The notes under the pieces are model-generated. The model ran no database searches. It saw nothing but the letters and a program-made list of their open reading frames with translations, and had not been told where the DNA came from. A DNA stretch of 64,000 nt, from positions 36,826,162-36,890,161 of the forward strand of contig CM038704.1 of assembly GCA_021613375.1 (NCBI GenBank). Direction: 5' to 3'. Of the stretch, positions 1 through 11,110 are shown piece after piece. Origin of the DNA: Megaleporinus macrocephalus. Its lineage: Eukaryota > Chordata > Actinopteri > Characiformes > Anostomidae. Both the position numbers and the translations under genes were made by a program. Position 1 is the first letter of the stretch. Every line of letters starts with the position of its first letter.

Positions 1-240
1 GTTGAGTATCTTGTACCTCTGATGTGGAAAGCGCTCTAAAGAGAGGCCAATACGCCACAACAAAAATGCTGCCAATTTCAAGAGAGTTTGAATAGGGGCA
101 AGATTAAGAAGTCCCTTCACGTGAAATCTATGAGAGGTTCTGTAAAAGACTAGTGCTGCTCTGAGACAATGTAACTCAACCTACCAGATATTAACCTCAT
201 AGTTCATGTACCACGTGTTCATAGAACACCTTAAGGTTTA

Positions 241-805
241 TTTATGTTTAAACATTAAATGCTCTGTAATAGCAGATTGCAGTTTCCACTAGTGTGGGAG
301 TCAAGATTGCTAGAGCCAAGTCTGAGTCAAGACCATGACTTTTAATGGTTGAATCTGAGTCAAGACCATGACTTTTAATAGTCGAGTCCCAGTCAGGAGC
401 AAGATTCTTAATAGTTGAATCACAGTCAAGACCAAGATTTTTAATAATGGAGTCTGAGTCAAGACCAAGCCTTTTAAAAGTCATGTCTGAATCAAGACCA
501 TGACTTTTAATAGTCAAGTCTATGTCAAGCCCAAGACTTTAACAGTCGAATCAGAGTCAAGACCAATATTTTTAATAAGTGAGTCTGAGTAAAGACCATG
601 ACTTTTAATAGTCGAGTCTGAGTGAAGACCATAACTTTTAATAATTTGAGTCTGAGTCAAGAACATGACTTTTAATAGTTAAGTCAGAATCAAGTCCAAG
701 ACTTTTAATGTTCGAGACTGAGTCAAGATCATGACTTTTAGTAGTCGAGTCTGAGTCAAGACCAAGACTTTTAAAATTCAAGTCAGAGTTAAGACCAAAA
801 CCAGA
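241..805. repeat. 33-bp minisatellite array
   Basis: Degenerate head-to-tail copies of a 33-bp unit. On the plus strand each unit reads roughly GAGTCTGAGTCAAGACC followed by ATGACTTTTAATAGTC. About 15 copies are visible, with single-base changes and a few shortened units. Because 33 is a multiple of three, the minus strand stays open for long stretches and would encode an 11-residue repeat of the LDSDSTIKSHG type. I read those frames as by-products of the array, not genes: they have no non-repeat domain and are broken where the unit length slips. Confidence 0.9.
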
Positions 806-1556
806 GGCAGTGAAGACCGAGACAATGTTTCTTCCTCTTGCTCTAAGAGACTTTTTCATTGTCGACCTTGGCTTGAAGTTTCTGTGAAGCTACTTTGTGG
901 CATCTACTGTAAAAGGTCTGTATAAATAAACTTTGACTTTAAATAATTACTCTCCTATCAGTCAGTTTGCCTTAGGTTAGAGATAATTGAGTATTTTTAT
1001 TACTGAGGTACTAATATGTAAAAAAACACATACTCGAGGAAGTATAAAGATTGTGATGTGCACTTTGTATACCCCAAAATCAGCCTTTACCAGGAAAAAA
1101 GTGGGTCTGTACACTTTAATAACTCAAAGTTTTAAAACAGAACAAGAAAAGTGTAAGTATATTTATAAACAAACTGCAACAGATTAGAATGCAATTATAT
1201 ATTCCCTGGCTGAAGATAGCGTGTCTCACTTTAGTGACAGTGTAGTTCCTTTTTTTGTAACGTACATGTAATGAATTAATGAATGTAATGAAAATGAACA
1301 AAGTTTGATTTGTATTACACCGTGTCTAATGTATTAGCTTGTGGCTAGCTTGTCATGTTTTATATATTTTACATTTGTATCAGTCATGCAACATAACCTC
1401 CATCATGCACATAATCTGCATTACAAAGTAGTTTAGTGTTTAGCTAGAATGAAAAAATTAATAAAAACAAAGTGAATATTGTACCTCAACTGAAATGCTG
1501 AGTTGTTTTTCGGTTCCTGTAGTGTGTAGGGTAGAGTGTACTTTTTTTAGTGTTCC

Positions 1557-1559
<3 letters not shown>
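806..1559. other. AT-rich stretch, nothing recognised
   Basis: No convincing reading frame, RNA gene or repeat family was recognised. Short frames of about 60 codons on both strands are what AT-rich random sequence gives. Confidence 0.5.
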
Positions 1560-1591
<32 letters not shown>

Positions 1592-1615
1592 TTCTTTCTC
1601 TCTCTCTCTCTCACG
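1560..1615. repeat. (CT)n microsatellite
   Basis: Near-pure CT dinucleotide run with a few TTTC interruptions. Confidence 0.9.
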
Positions 1616-1712
1616 TTCTTTACCTTTTCTAAAAAAACACCTTGTGGTTTTTTAAGCGTGGCTTAAACAGTTGCTGCAAATGACATGATCCACAATTCAT
1701 ATGAAGGCGAAC

Positions 1713-2099
1713 TGTCACGTTTTGCCCTGTTTCAGGCCTGTCTGTGATTGTCCGCTTTCCTGCCCTGTGTCACGTGTGTGTACGTCTTTTCCATGTGCTC
1801 GTGTTTATGTTGTCCTGCCAAGTCTGCATAGTTCTGTTTACGGTCCCGTCATGTGCTCTGTGTCTCCGCCCTGCACCTGTGCCATGTTATGTTCACCAGG
1901 TGTCCTGTGTTGAGTATCTTGTGTGTTAATATAAAGCCTCTCCTCTCACTCCCTTCGTGGTGGAGAATTGTGTATGTGTGTTTGTACCAGTAACGGTGCT
2001 TCACGTCTGGCTGTTTACGTCATTTGTTCAAAATGGAGTCAAATAAAAGACGTGTGTATATCGTGTATATCCACCTAACTCATTTCTCACAGCGTTACA
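1713..2099 (+). mobile_element. Solo LTR, Ty3/gypsy-like
   Basis: A 387-bp block begins TGTCACG and ends GTTACA, the TG...CA termini of a retroviral-type LTR. It has a TATA-like box (AATATAAAG near 1928) about 110 bp upstream of a polyadenylation signal (AATAAA near 2041), the usual U3-R-U5 order. The flanks are CGAAC on the left and CAAAC on the right, a 5-bp target duplication with one mismatch. No primer-binding site or polypurine tract adjoins it, so it is best read as a solo LTR left by LTR-LTR recombination. Short cysteine-rich frames inside it are not genes. Assignment to Ty3/gypsy rather than another LTR group is inferred from length and general resemblance to the LTRs at 44.4 and 47.9 kb. 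Confidence 0.6.
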
Positions 2100-3507
2100 C
2101 AAACACATATAGGTAATCAGCATAGGTAATCTCTCCTTAGAGATAGTTTACACCCACTATTTAAACACTCTCTCCAGCCACCTCTTTAATCACCAGTTGG
2201 ACTGAACTGAACTGTTTCACTGTCTGAATTAGCTGTTTTTTCTGATGTGGTGATTGGGTGTAAAATTTTATGGAGAACATAATTTCCTTCTTATTCCATC
2301 CAGCATCAATCAGGACAGTTTGTTACACACCAATCATCCATTTCTCGTGCATATTTGGTCTAAAATAATGTACTAAATATGCAAAGTGAATTCAACCCAA
2401 AAAAGGAATCAGGAATTATTCTCGCGCATTTCCAGTTTTTTCTTCTTTGCTCGTTTGTGTGGCTTTTTGTGCACATAAACGGTTGGCAAAGTTATGAAGC
2501 CCAAAGTACATGCCAGAGCTCTCGCCCACAAAAAAAACAAAACAAAACAAAACACTTCTCTCAGCTGCTTGAAACGCCTCATTGGAGCTCCAACCCTTTT
2601 TAAAGTTACAAGGTGACATCATCTTGTAACACAGTCCTCATACAACACACAGACAAATAAAACAGTTAAAAAAACCTGACCACTCTGACCACTCCCATTC
2701 TATTTATAGTACTTTTTTGTTTGCTGCTGAATGTGCTGTGGTTTCTCACCAACAGCTTTACTGTTCCTTTCATTGGCTACCTGCCCCTATCTGATCTAAC
2801 CAGGAGCAGCAACCGTCAACATAATAGACTTAAGGTAGGGCAGCAGCGTCACTTCTTCATCCTCCCATGTTGGACTGATTTGAATCTATGCTACAGTGAC
2901 CCACTATCGCCCACTATCATGAAACGACATTAAGAGATAAAATTTTCATTCCACCTTACGTGCCATCTGGCACTTACGCAGGCCTCTGAATGCAACATCC
3001 ACATCATTTAAGGTGAAATGGAGAAAACATTAAATAAGATCCTAAATTCAGCTTTGTCTAATCTTACGACACTCACATATCAAACTGACATCCACATGAA
3101 TGCCTGGATCTACACTTTTTTTAGCAGAATTTGATTTAGAGCATCATGTGATGTAGGAGCAAATGGGATACAACAGTCCAGGTGACCTCCCTTTATTTTT
3201 CCAAGGTCCATTTGTAGTTGCTTTCGACAGTGGTCAGGGGTTAGCATGGGCGCTATATGAATGGTCTGCAGCTGTGCTGCCTCATACTAATACTCAGGAT
3301 TCAATGCTGTGTGTTCCCCTCTGTAACCGTCATTAAGCATTTATGTGGTTTGTGCCAAAGTTGCTCTTCTATCTGTTCAGACCAGACAGGACTGCCTTCG
3401 TCACCCTTTCTCAACAATCAGCCTTGGGTTATGCTTTATCCCTTATTAGACCACTGTTGGTACGTACTGACTACTGCTGACTGACAGCATACCATGAGGT
3501 TTTGTAG

Positions 3508-3511
<4 letters not shown>
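2100..3511. other. Unassigned sequence
   Basis: No gene or repeat family recognised. A short (AAAAC)n run lies near 2530-2552. Several frames of 65-75 codons occur on both strands without recognisable domains. Confidence 0.5.

Positions 3512-3592
<81 letters not shown>
3512..3592. repeat. (TA)n microsatellite
   Basis: About 40 uninterrupted TA units. Being self-complementary, the run could extrude a cruciform. Confidence 0.97.
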
Positions 3593-3595
<3 letters not shown>

Positions 3596-3969
3596 AGCAA
3601 ACTGCAAGAGAACCTAAGAAGCAGCTGATAATTTATAAACATCTATAAAAATTTAGAAACATTATATAAACATCTTCCATCTTCTTTTCATTCTCTCAGT
3701 GACAATCTTAACTGCAGAAAAATATGTTTTAGTAGTGACAGTATTTAATGTTTTACACTGATTTTTTAAAGTTACTTACAAATTTACTTTAAAATAATGG
3801 CATCTAACTGCTTAGCATGTGGTTATGAGTGGTATAGTTCTTCCTCCACAATGAGATCACATAAAAACCAGACTTAATTGTTGCCATATGACTTCACAGA
3901 TTTAATCGCTATGCAGATGCTTGCACAAAAGTATATGTATGATATTATTGAATCTGTATGTTTGTCCAG
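3593..3969. other. AT-rich stretch, nothing recognised
   Basis: No reading frame of note and no repeat family recognised between the TA tract and the LINE fragment. Confidence 0.5.
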
Positions 3970-4370
3970 AATTTCACAGGACTGAATAGAAATGTCACTC
4001 CAGTTGGTGCGTTCAAGCAGCCCTTTAATGTTTCAGCTGCATCATATCACCATCTTTGAACAGTTCCTGTTTGGGGTTTGACAGACTTTACCTTTGGCTG
4101 TGGTGGAAACCAAATGTATCTCGGCACTTTTATATGCGTGATAGGCAGATGTTATTGTGTTGTAGCGGTTAACTTGTTGTATATAGTTAGTCAGTTCTTT
4201 CCGATTGAAATCTCCCAAGATTGCGATGTTACAGTTGGGATGCTCTCGTTCTAGGTTTCGGAGATGCTTTGCCAGCTCATCAATGAGCTCATTTATTTGT
4301 ATAGACCTCTGTTACTGACATGAACTCTCTTGGGGGGTAGTATTGTCCACGTTTGATGGATGAACAATGC
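3970..4370 (-). mobile_element. LINE fragment, endonuclease end to pre-RT region
   Basis: Minus-strand translation shows the end of an APE-type endonuclease of a non-LTR retrotransposon: ELAKHLRNLEREHPNCNIA then ILGDFNRKELTNYIQQ. GDFN is the conserved GDFN box (about 4204-4218). After a frameshift comes LLERTNWSDISIQSCEILDK, which matches the start of the linker before the reverse transcriptase in L2/Rex/CR1-group LINEs. Stops and frameshifts make it a dead 5'- and 3'-truncated fragment. It is on the same strand as the LINE pieces near 7.3, 39.8 and 41.5 kb but too far away to be one copy. Clade assignment is from recall of family consensus. Confidence 0.7.
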
Positions 4371-5214
4371 TTATGAAGAAGAGTGCACCACTCAATATGC
4401 GCTTAAAAATGCGGAGTTAAGTATAATCAACTAGACAGGGAAATCCTTTAATAGACTTAATATGTCAAGATTTTTAGGGAAAAACCAAAAATGATGACGT
4501 GATAAACAATTTAGCGCAATTATTTATTTTTAAGTATTTTTCTGAAGATATCTGCTGGACGATCAGGGCTGTTGCTAGAATTTTTTGAAGACCAAAACAT
4601 GTTATTAGGGTTGGAATACTGTTAAGGAAAGTAAATAAATAAAAAAAATGCATGCATTGTTAATTCTTTGTACTTTACTAGATCTGTATATAATTTCCAC
4701 AAGAACAAAATGTTATATTAACGAAACAACATGTTGATACAACATATTATAGTCATTTATAAGGAAATTATTTATTTGAATTATCTAATGTATATCTCAT
4801 TGTAGAATTATTAATTTCAGATGTCAAATGATTAGGAAGGTAGCCAGAGTGCACTGTTTAATGGGACAACATATGCATGTATTTAACAGTAAAATGCATT
4901 AGTTTTTTTTATCAAATAGCCTTTTTTATATTGTAGCTTACAGGGAATCTTTGCTAATGGAACCCAGTGAACACCTATTTGAAATAATCAATCACAGCAA
5001 AATATGCTAATTATTCTCTACAGTGTCATCAGACTGCCATAACTGACTGGTAAGAACACCAACAGCAGATATTCACCATAATTCATAATTTAGTATTGGT
5101 AGCCAATGGATGACAGCTGAATGTCTCCTGTTCCAAAACTGAGGAGGCCAGATAGGTGGCCTTGTTTTGTTACAGGGTGGTACTTGTGAACACCTGGCTA
5201 CCCCTTGGCTACAC
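4371..5214. other. AT-rich stretch, nothing recognised
   Basis: Low-GC sequence without a usable reading frame. No repeat family recognised with confidence. Confidence 0.5.
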
Positions 5215-6600
5215 ATCAGCTTATGATCTGACACACAATGTAGACATTCAGCTTTAATTTAGAAATTACTACCACTTAGTCCCATCAGTTAACTGATGAT
5301 CAGGTTCATGGCCAGATGAGATCCCTCATCATTTCATTCAGTCCAATTAATAAATAAACTATTAGAGACAGAGAACTTTAGGGGTGGTCAAATCAACAGT
5401 GCATTCTTGAAAAGAAGGAACACACTGGCGAGCTCAGCAACCTCAGAAGGCCTGGAAGAACATGGAAGATAAGCAAATGATCACAGAATTTTTTCCGTGG
5501 TAAGAAAAAAATGCACTTTGCAACATCTTGTCAGGCCAAGAACATTTTACAGGAGGTTATCTTATCATTGACAAAGTGTACAATCAAGAGATGCCTTCAT
5601 GAATGTAAATACAGAAGGTATACCTCAAGATGCAAACCATTAACACTCAAGAACAGAATCGCAGAAGAATTACTAGAAATTTACTAGAAGTTACTAGAAA
5701 AATATTGCAGGCTCAGTCTAGAGCAAGAGTCTTAGGACAGATAAAACCAAAATCAACTTGTACCAGAAAGATAAGTATGGAAGTATAGAGAAGTATAGAG
5801 AAGGAAGGGAGGGCCTTATTTATATTTACATTTACAGCATTTACTGTAGACTCTTACCCAGAGTGCTTATCAGAAATCTTTTGTTGTCCACTCAATATAT
5901 ATTCTAACAAAAGACCAAAGAGTCCAAACTACCCTAGCCAGTCCTCATATTGTATAACTAGTCATACAGAATCACATCAAGGCATCTTGCATGTTCAGAC
6001 AGAACGATCAAGGAGTTCTTGAATGACACGGCAAGATTATGGTTATGACTTGTACTTCCAGGGATGAATAGTTGAGTTTCAGGTGATGGGCTGTCGTCCA
6101 TAAAGAGATGTCAGTCAGATGTGACCTGAAACCTGAGTATCAAAAGGTGCGAAGGAAAGCATTAATTAAGTGTCATCAGCAAAAGAGAAATAAGAGAAGC
6201 CATTTACACAGAGTGAAAAGAGAAGAGGACCCAGCACTGAGCCTTGAATGACACCAGTGGAGAACCTGCACGGTGGCTGATTCAAAGCATATGAAATGAA
6301 CTGTGAAACATGGAGGAGGCAGTTTTATGGCATACATATGCCATACATGTCTGAAGTGCATAATTCCGCACAACTTTATAGCAAAGATGGAGAATGACCC
6401 TAAACATACCATGAATACAAGCCAAGAGCTTCTTAGGCTAAAAAAAATAATAAGACGGCCATTGACTGCAAAGGACTTGCATACGTTTTTATAACCTTTG
6501 CATTTATAATCATGTTCATGCTTTCAATTACTTTTTAACCTGTGGATATGGAGGAAAAATGGCTCTAAACACTATAAGGTTAAAAGTCTTGAAAGCTACG
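5215..6600 (+). mobile_element. Decayed Tc1-like DNA transposon
   Basis: Follows a common teleost Tc1-like consensus. A 5' non-coding part (around 5215-5400) leads into transposase remnants: the GELSNLRRPGRT stretch near 5428 and the SLVKKN-like and TIKRCLHECKYRRYTSRCKPL-like stretch near 5580-5640. After an interruption come the HGGGSFMAYIC-type segment near 6303-6350 and a 3' non-coding tail. Multiple stops and frameshifts leave no functional DDE enzyme. The copy is split by a foreign insertion at about 5820-6262. Outer ends are approximate because the inverted repeats are too eroded to place. Confidence 0.75.
5820..6262 (-). mobile_element. LINE-like insertion nested in the Tc1 copy
   Basis: Transposase homology stops near 5815 and resumes near 6265. 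The intervening DNA starts (plus strand) with ATTTACATTTACAG and a degraded complement of the L2-type 3' tail signature, indicating minus orientation. Its distal part, around 6170-6260, resembles a widespread teleost repeat containing 'GAGGACCCAGCACTGAGCC'. It therefore inserted after the Tc1 element. I did not find a clear target-site duplication. Confidence 0.5.
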
Positions 6601-7199
6601 GTGGTTTTATGATGAGTCAGATTGTGAAAAACCTAAAGATTATCCCCTCCATTTTAACATTAGTGTTCTATATAAAATTGTAGATGCATAGCTTCACTGA
6701 TGGTTTTATAAATAAATTGACTGTATTTATGTTGTAGACATGGCAACGCCTGTTTTCTTTCACTACCACAAGGCCTTTGCAGAACTTTGGAAAATTCTGT
6801 GTAATTCTCATTTAAAGGAGCAATTTGTAAGATGACACAATCTGTCAAAATTCATATTACAAAAAATGGGGGCAACATATGACCAGACAGTCCCTTTCCT
6901 CAGTGTTAGCATTAACAGCTGTTTACTCATTTGCCTAGAACAAGTCTTCAGCATTAAATCTCATCCTTTTTTCCTCTCAATCTTTTTTCTCTTTATCCCT
7001 TTATCCCTGTTTATATCAATTATTTTATTTGCTGATAAATGTAGTTTCTTGAGTGGGCGGCAACTGTTTGTTACTTGCTTCAGCCACTGCTGTGTTTATT
7101 CTTCCTTTCAATGGCTACTTCCGTCATTAGCTACATGTCTTTAAATAAAAATAATAATAATAACAACAACAACAACAATAATAATAATAGACATGGACT
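6601..7199. other. Unassigned, with a shared short repeat and (AAT)n/(AAC)n
   Basis: Around 6810-6890 a block with AAAGGAGCAATTTGTAAGATG-type wording followed by a GGGGGCAACATATGACCAGA-like motif recurs at 43985-44060, so it is an interspersed repeat of unknown class. A 92-codon hydrophobic frame at 6866-7144 lies in it and looks fortuitous. A (TAA)n/(AAC)n microsatellite occupies 7146-7190; it may be the 3' tail of the adjacent minus-strand LINE. Confidence 0.5.
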
Positions 7200-7425
7200 T
7201 TTTATAGACAGTTTTCATCAGTAATAACATAAACATAAAGTCTTAACAAGTCAAAAACAAAGTACAAATTTATAAGTACTAAGATGTAGGGATTTAACTA
7301 AACGCAGACTTAAACAAATACATTTTAAATTGATCTTTTTTAAAGTGAGCACTAAGCTCGACTGTCTTGAAAACTGAAATTGGGTCCCACAGTTTAGCAG
7401 CAGAATAACTGAAAGAGTCTCCTTG
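7200..7425 (-). mobile_element. LINE reverse transcriptase C-terminal remnant
   Basis: On the minus strand, from about 7425 to 7315, the translation GDSFSYSAAKLWDPISVFKT followed by VELSAHFKKDQFKMYLF matches the end of LINE reverse transcriptases (pattern FSxxAxxLWN-LP...FKxxLKxxLF). Downstream of it (lower coordinates) is an AT-rich 3' part ending in the TAA/AAC repeat at 7146-7190, as expected of a retroposed 3' end. Confidence 0.6.
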
Positions 7426-7785
7426 TTTTCTGTATTTTTACAAGTTTTGGAAGATACATCACCATGAGATGTGTTAGCATTAGCATTAGGATAAATTGGT
7501 GGAGAAGAGGATTTTGCTATTATCTTTAAGCTTATTAATCACACTGCAGAGGTATGACTGTCTGGATATTTATATCATTATTATAGTTGTTAATCTGCTT
7601 TGAGAATATTGTAATGTATCTGCACTTTAGTTTTCCTCTATAAGTGCTCTGAATTACGACAGTCTCATAAATAAGGAAAAATAAATCCTCTAATGTTGTG
7701 ATTTCAAGTTTTTGACAGTAGCAGAACTCTTTTGGAGCTACAGTTGTCACAGGGCGCACACACAAGCTTTTAACTTTAAATTGAG
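7426..7785. other. Unassigned sequence
   Basis: AT-rich. A minus-strand frame of 86 codons (7535-7795) has no recognisable domain. Could be upstream, eroded LINE sequence. Confidence 0.4.
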
Positions 7786-8930
7786 CTGAGCTCAACCAAC
7801 CAAACCAGGGCCTGAATACTGCCAGACCTGTAGAATCAAGGAGTCACTTAAATAGAACCAGTCTGACAACATGAAGTGGACTAATAGATCTCAAAAAGCA
7901 ACACATTATGACCCGATCTGAAGAAATTCAAGGACAGATGAGAAACAAAGTCTGTGAGATCTATCAGTCTAGGAAAGGTTACAAAAACCATTTCAAAAGT
8001 TTTGGGACTCCAGCGAATGACAGTGAGAGCCGTTATCCACAAATGGAGAGTGGTGAACCTTCCCAGGAGTGGCTAGCCTACCAAAACTACTCCAAGAGTG
8101 CAATGACGACGTATCCAAAGGTCACAAAAGAACCAAGAACAACATCTAAAGCACTGCAGGCCTTACCTGCTTCACTTAAGGTCAGTGTTCAAGATTCAAT
8201 AATCAATAATGGTATCCATGGGAGATTCCCAAGGTGAAAACCACTGCTGACCAAAACAAACACATAGCCCCATCACATTTGCCAAAAAACATATTGATAA
8301 TTCCCAAGACTTTTGGAAAAATATTCTATGGACTGACGAGACAGTAGTGGAGTTTTTTGGAAGGTGTGCATCCAGTCACATCTGGCATCAAACTAACACA
8401 TTTCAGAAAAAGAACATCGTACCGTCAGTCAAACATGGTGAGGTAGTTTAATGGACTGGGGCAGCTTTGCTGCTGCAGGACCTGGACGCCTTCCTGTAAT
8501 TGATGGAACCATGAATTCTGCTCTTCATTAGAAAATCCTGATGCAGAATGTCCAGCCAGCAGTTGGTAACCTTAAGCTGAAGCATACTTGGGTTTTACAG
8601 TAGGACAATGATCTGAAGCACATCAGCAAGTTGTCCTCTGAATGGCTGAAAAAAAACAAGTTTTTGGAGTGGCTTAGAGAAAGTTCAGACTTAAATCTGA
8701 TTGATATGCTGTAGCATGACCTTAAACAGCCTGTTCATGCTCAAAGTCCTTCAATGTGGCTGAATTAAAACAATTCTGCAAAGTGGACCAACATTCCTAT
8801 GAGATATGAGAGACTTATTGCCAGTTGATGCTTGATTGCAGTGGCTACTGAAATTTGTTTGATAATCTGAAGCATTTAAAATATTTTAAACTAAATAACT
8901 AAACACTCAGTATTTAAAAAAAAATGTGCT
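7786..8930 (+). mobile_element. Decayed Tc1-like DNA transposon
   Basis: Almost the whole transposase-coding region of a very common teleost Tc1-like element can be followed with point changes and small deletions. The three catalytic regions are visible: WTDE near 8330, a second-Asp region (DND) near 8607 following an in-frame stop, and SDLNLID near 8690-8708, where the third acidic residue lies just before another stop. The 3' part carries the usual TTTGTTTGATAATCTGAAGC-like sequence near 8855. Terminal repeats are too degraded to call exact ends. Confidence 0.85.
7908..8237 (+). pseudogene. Tc1-like transposase, N-terminal piece
   Basis: A 109-codon frame starts MTRSEEIQGQMRNKVCEIYQ and covers the paired helix-turn-helix DNA-binding region of a Tc1 transposase, ending at HGRFPR with a stop where the family continues. 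Intact enzymes are about 340 residues and need the DDE catalytic core; that core lies downstream at 8238-8830 but is interrupted by stops and shifts. Compared with the family the frame has lost several residues around codon 45 (before GEPSQEWLAYQN). No activity is expected. Confidence 0.85.
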
Positions 8931-10555
8931 TGTTGTTTGGTGGTCCTGAGTGTTAGGATGGAGGAGAGGGGGGCGTTAACATCTTTAAATATAGTGATAT
9001 TATTCTTTTCTATATTATATTGCCTACATCCTCTTTGTTGTAGATACACCTACTTACAGTGGGCTTTTTCATTCAGAGCAGGAATGTGTACAAATTTAGA
9101 CCCTCTTACTTTCTATTGAGCTATACTGTGTATACTGACAGTAGGCATGGAGTCATTTTGACCTTTGACCCCAGTTAGACAAACTGTTAGCATCTGCTAA
9201 CTTCTTTTTCGAGGAGCTCAGGGACTCGGGGGCATATTTCAGTTCACTGGTTAATCCCAAACGCTCCTCATGGGGAAATGGATCAGCAGTGGCTTAAAAC
9301 GCTATTCATTTCTCCGAGATAAATTATTAAAGCGGGAAAATGGAGACCTGGGGAGAGGCACAGCTTCAGTCAATAATCACTCCCATGATAATACACTTTC
9401 GCACACACACACACACACTCACACACCCCTCCGTCAGAGAGAAATGATCTATCTGTAAGCTCTTGTCACTTCAGGGACTCATTATTCCAGCCCTCAGGAG
9501 CTCCGCTGAGACATCTGGCACATTCTCAAAACAATGCTTACTGGGTTATTGTTTAATACATCAGTGTGTCCAGTTAAGGAGAACAATTTGTGTCTGTGTG
9601 TCTTTTCACTACCTATGTGTTATTTTCTTTAATATTACAGAGAATCCAAAGGAAACTACTTTCTCACGTTTTAATGTTTTACCATTCAAACCCAGCTAGA
9701 ATGAAATTTTTCCATGACTTTTTTTCAACCTCCTGTTTTGGTTTGATTCTTTGCTTCTGTGCGGGATCAACAGATCCTACGCCGTAGGCGCATGTGGCCT
9801 ACGCTGTTGTGAGCATTTCAACTCCTGTGTTGGCGTGCTCTGCAATTACACCGCCTAAACATTAGCTGGAAATGGGGTTTCTTTGCCACTATGTTGACTT
9901 TCTTGATGTACTAAAAATGATGGCAGCTGAAACAGCTAATAGCTGTTAAACATTAGTTACTTTTAACTCAACTTTACATCAAAAGTTCCACACTGTAGTT
10001 CAACTGTATGGTTCATACAACTGAATATAAAAATAATGGTGAAGGCGGAAATGCTACCACGTAAACCAATGACAGTTGTGGTCCCCACCACTGCAATGAG
10101 TAGTTACATTTTTGGGCAGGTGTGCATCAGGCTATGGCAAAGGCTATGTAAATAAACTCTTCTCTAATTGGCTGCTTAGTACTGTGTTTCATTCATAAAA
10201 CAGTCCAGCTGAAACATTTCTTTAAGTTTGAATAGGCGGAGCTAATCTGACTTAGACTTTTGTATTTGTTTTTTGTGGTAAATCTCCGTCTGCTGCTCTA
10301 ACACACCGTCTCTTTCCACAAACAATAGCTTCTATGCTCTTCACTGCATTTAGATATAACAAAAAAGTAGGAACTGTCAGTTTGTAATAGAAATGTGTTT
10401 GCAAAGGATACATTTGTAACACTTCCATTCATTTTTCAGTTAAACATATTTAGCTGAAAATGGGTATAAATTGTTCTTTCGGAGGTAGGACTTCCAGAGC
10501 CTCTAGGGTGGCATAGTGATTCTTTTGTTATTACCATTACCATTTTAAGGCCACA
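8931..10555. other. Mostly unassigned sequence
   Basis: Contains a (CA)n run at about 9402-9428 and the high-complexity block listed separately at 9190-9395. A small inverted repeat CTACGCCGTAGGCG / GGCCTACG sits near 9778-9805. No gene recognised. Confidence 0.5.
9190..9395. other. Candidate conserved non-coding element
   Basis: Balanced base composition, no repeats, and homeodomain-type AT cores (GGTTAATCCC, AATAAT) between GC-richer words set this block apart from the AT-rich flanks. Function is inferred only from texture. Confidence 0.25.
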
Positions 10556-11110
10556 AAATACTATACTTAACTCACAGATTAGTATACTAAGGCAACAAAT
10601 ATACTAAGGACACCATTTCTCATAGCTTCATTATATTAATTTGTGGCGACAGTACAGAAATTTGCGGTCTCATTATAATAAACTGTGGCCTCAGTGTAGA
10701 AAATTGTGAGCTCAACATGTTAATTTGAGTCTCAGTATAGTAATTTGTATCCTCAATATAGTCAAGAGTGGCCTCAGTATAGTAATCTGTGGCCTCAATA
10801 TTTTTAATTGTGTTCTCATTATAGTAAATTATGGCCTCAACATTTTGTTGTGGCCTCAATATAGTAAAGTGTCGCTTCAGTATAGTAATTTGTGGCCTCA
10901 GTATTCACATTTGTGGTCTCACAGTAGTAAATATGGCTAAAATGGCTTTTAGATAATAATTTGTGGCCACAAAATAGTAAAATATAAAAAACTGTGGCCT
11001 CCACATATTAATCTGTGCACTCAGTATAGTAAATTGTGGCCTTAATATAGTAAATTGTGGCATCGGTATAGTAATGTATAACCTCAATACAGTGAATATT
11101 GAGTATTGAA
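10556..11110. repeat. 21-bp minisatellite array, degenerate
   Basis: Roughly 24 diverged copies of a 21-bp unit of the form TGTGGCCTCAATATAGTAAAT. The 7-codon period keeps short frames open on both strands, for example a minus-strand peptide repeating YYTEATLDYIED; these are artefacts. Confidence 0.85.
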
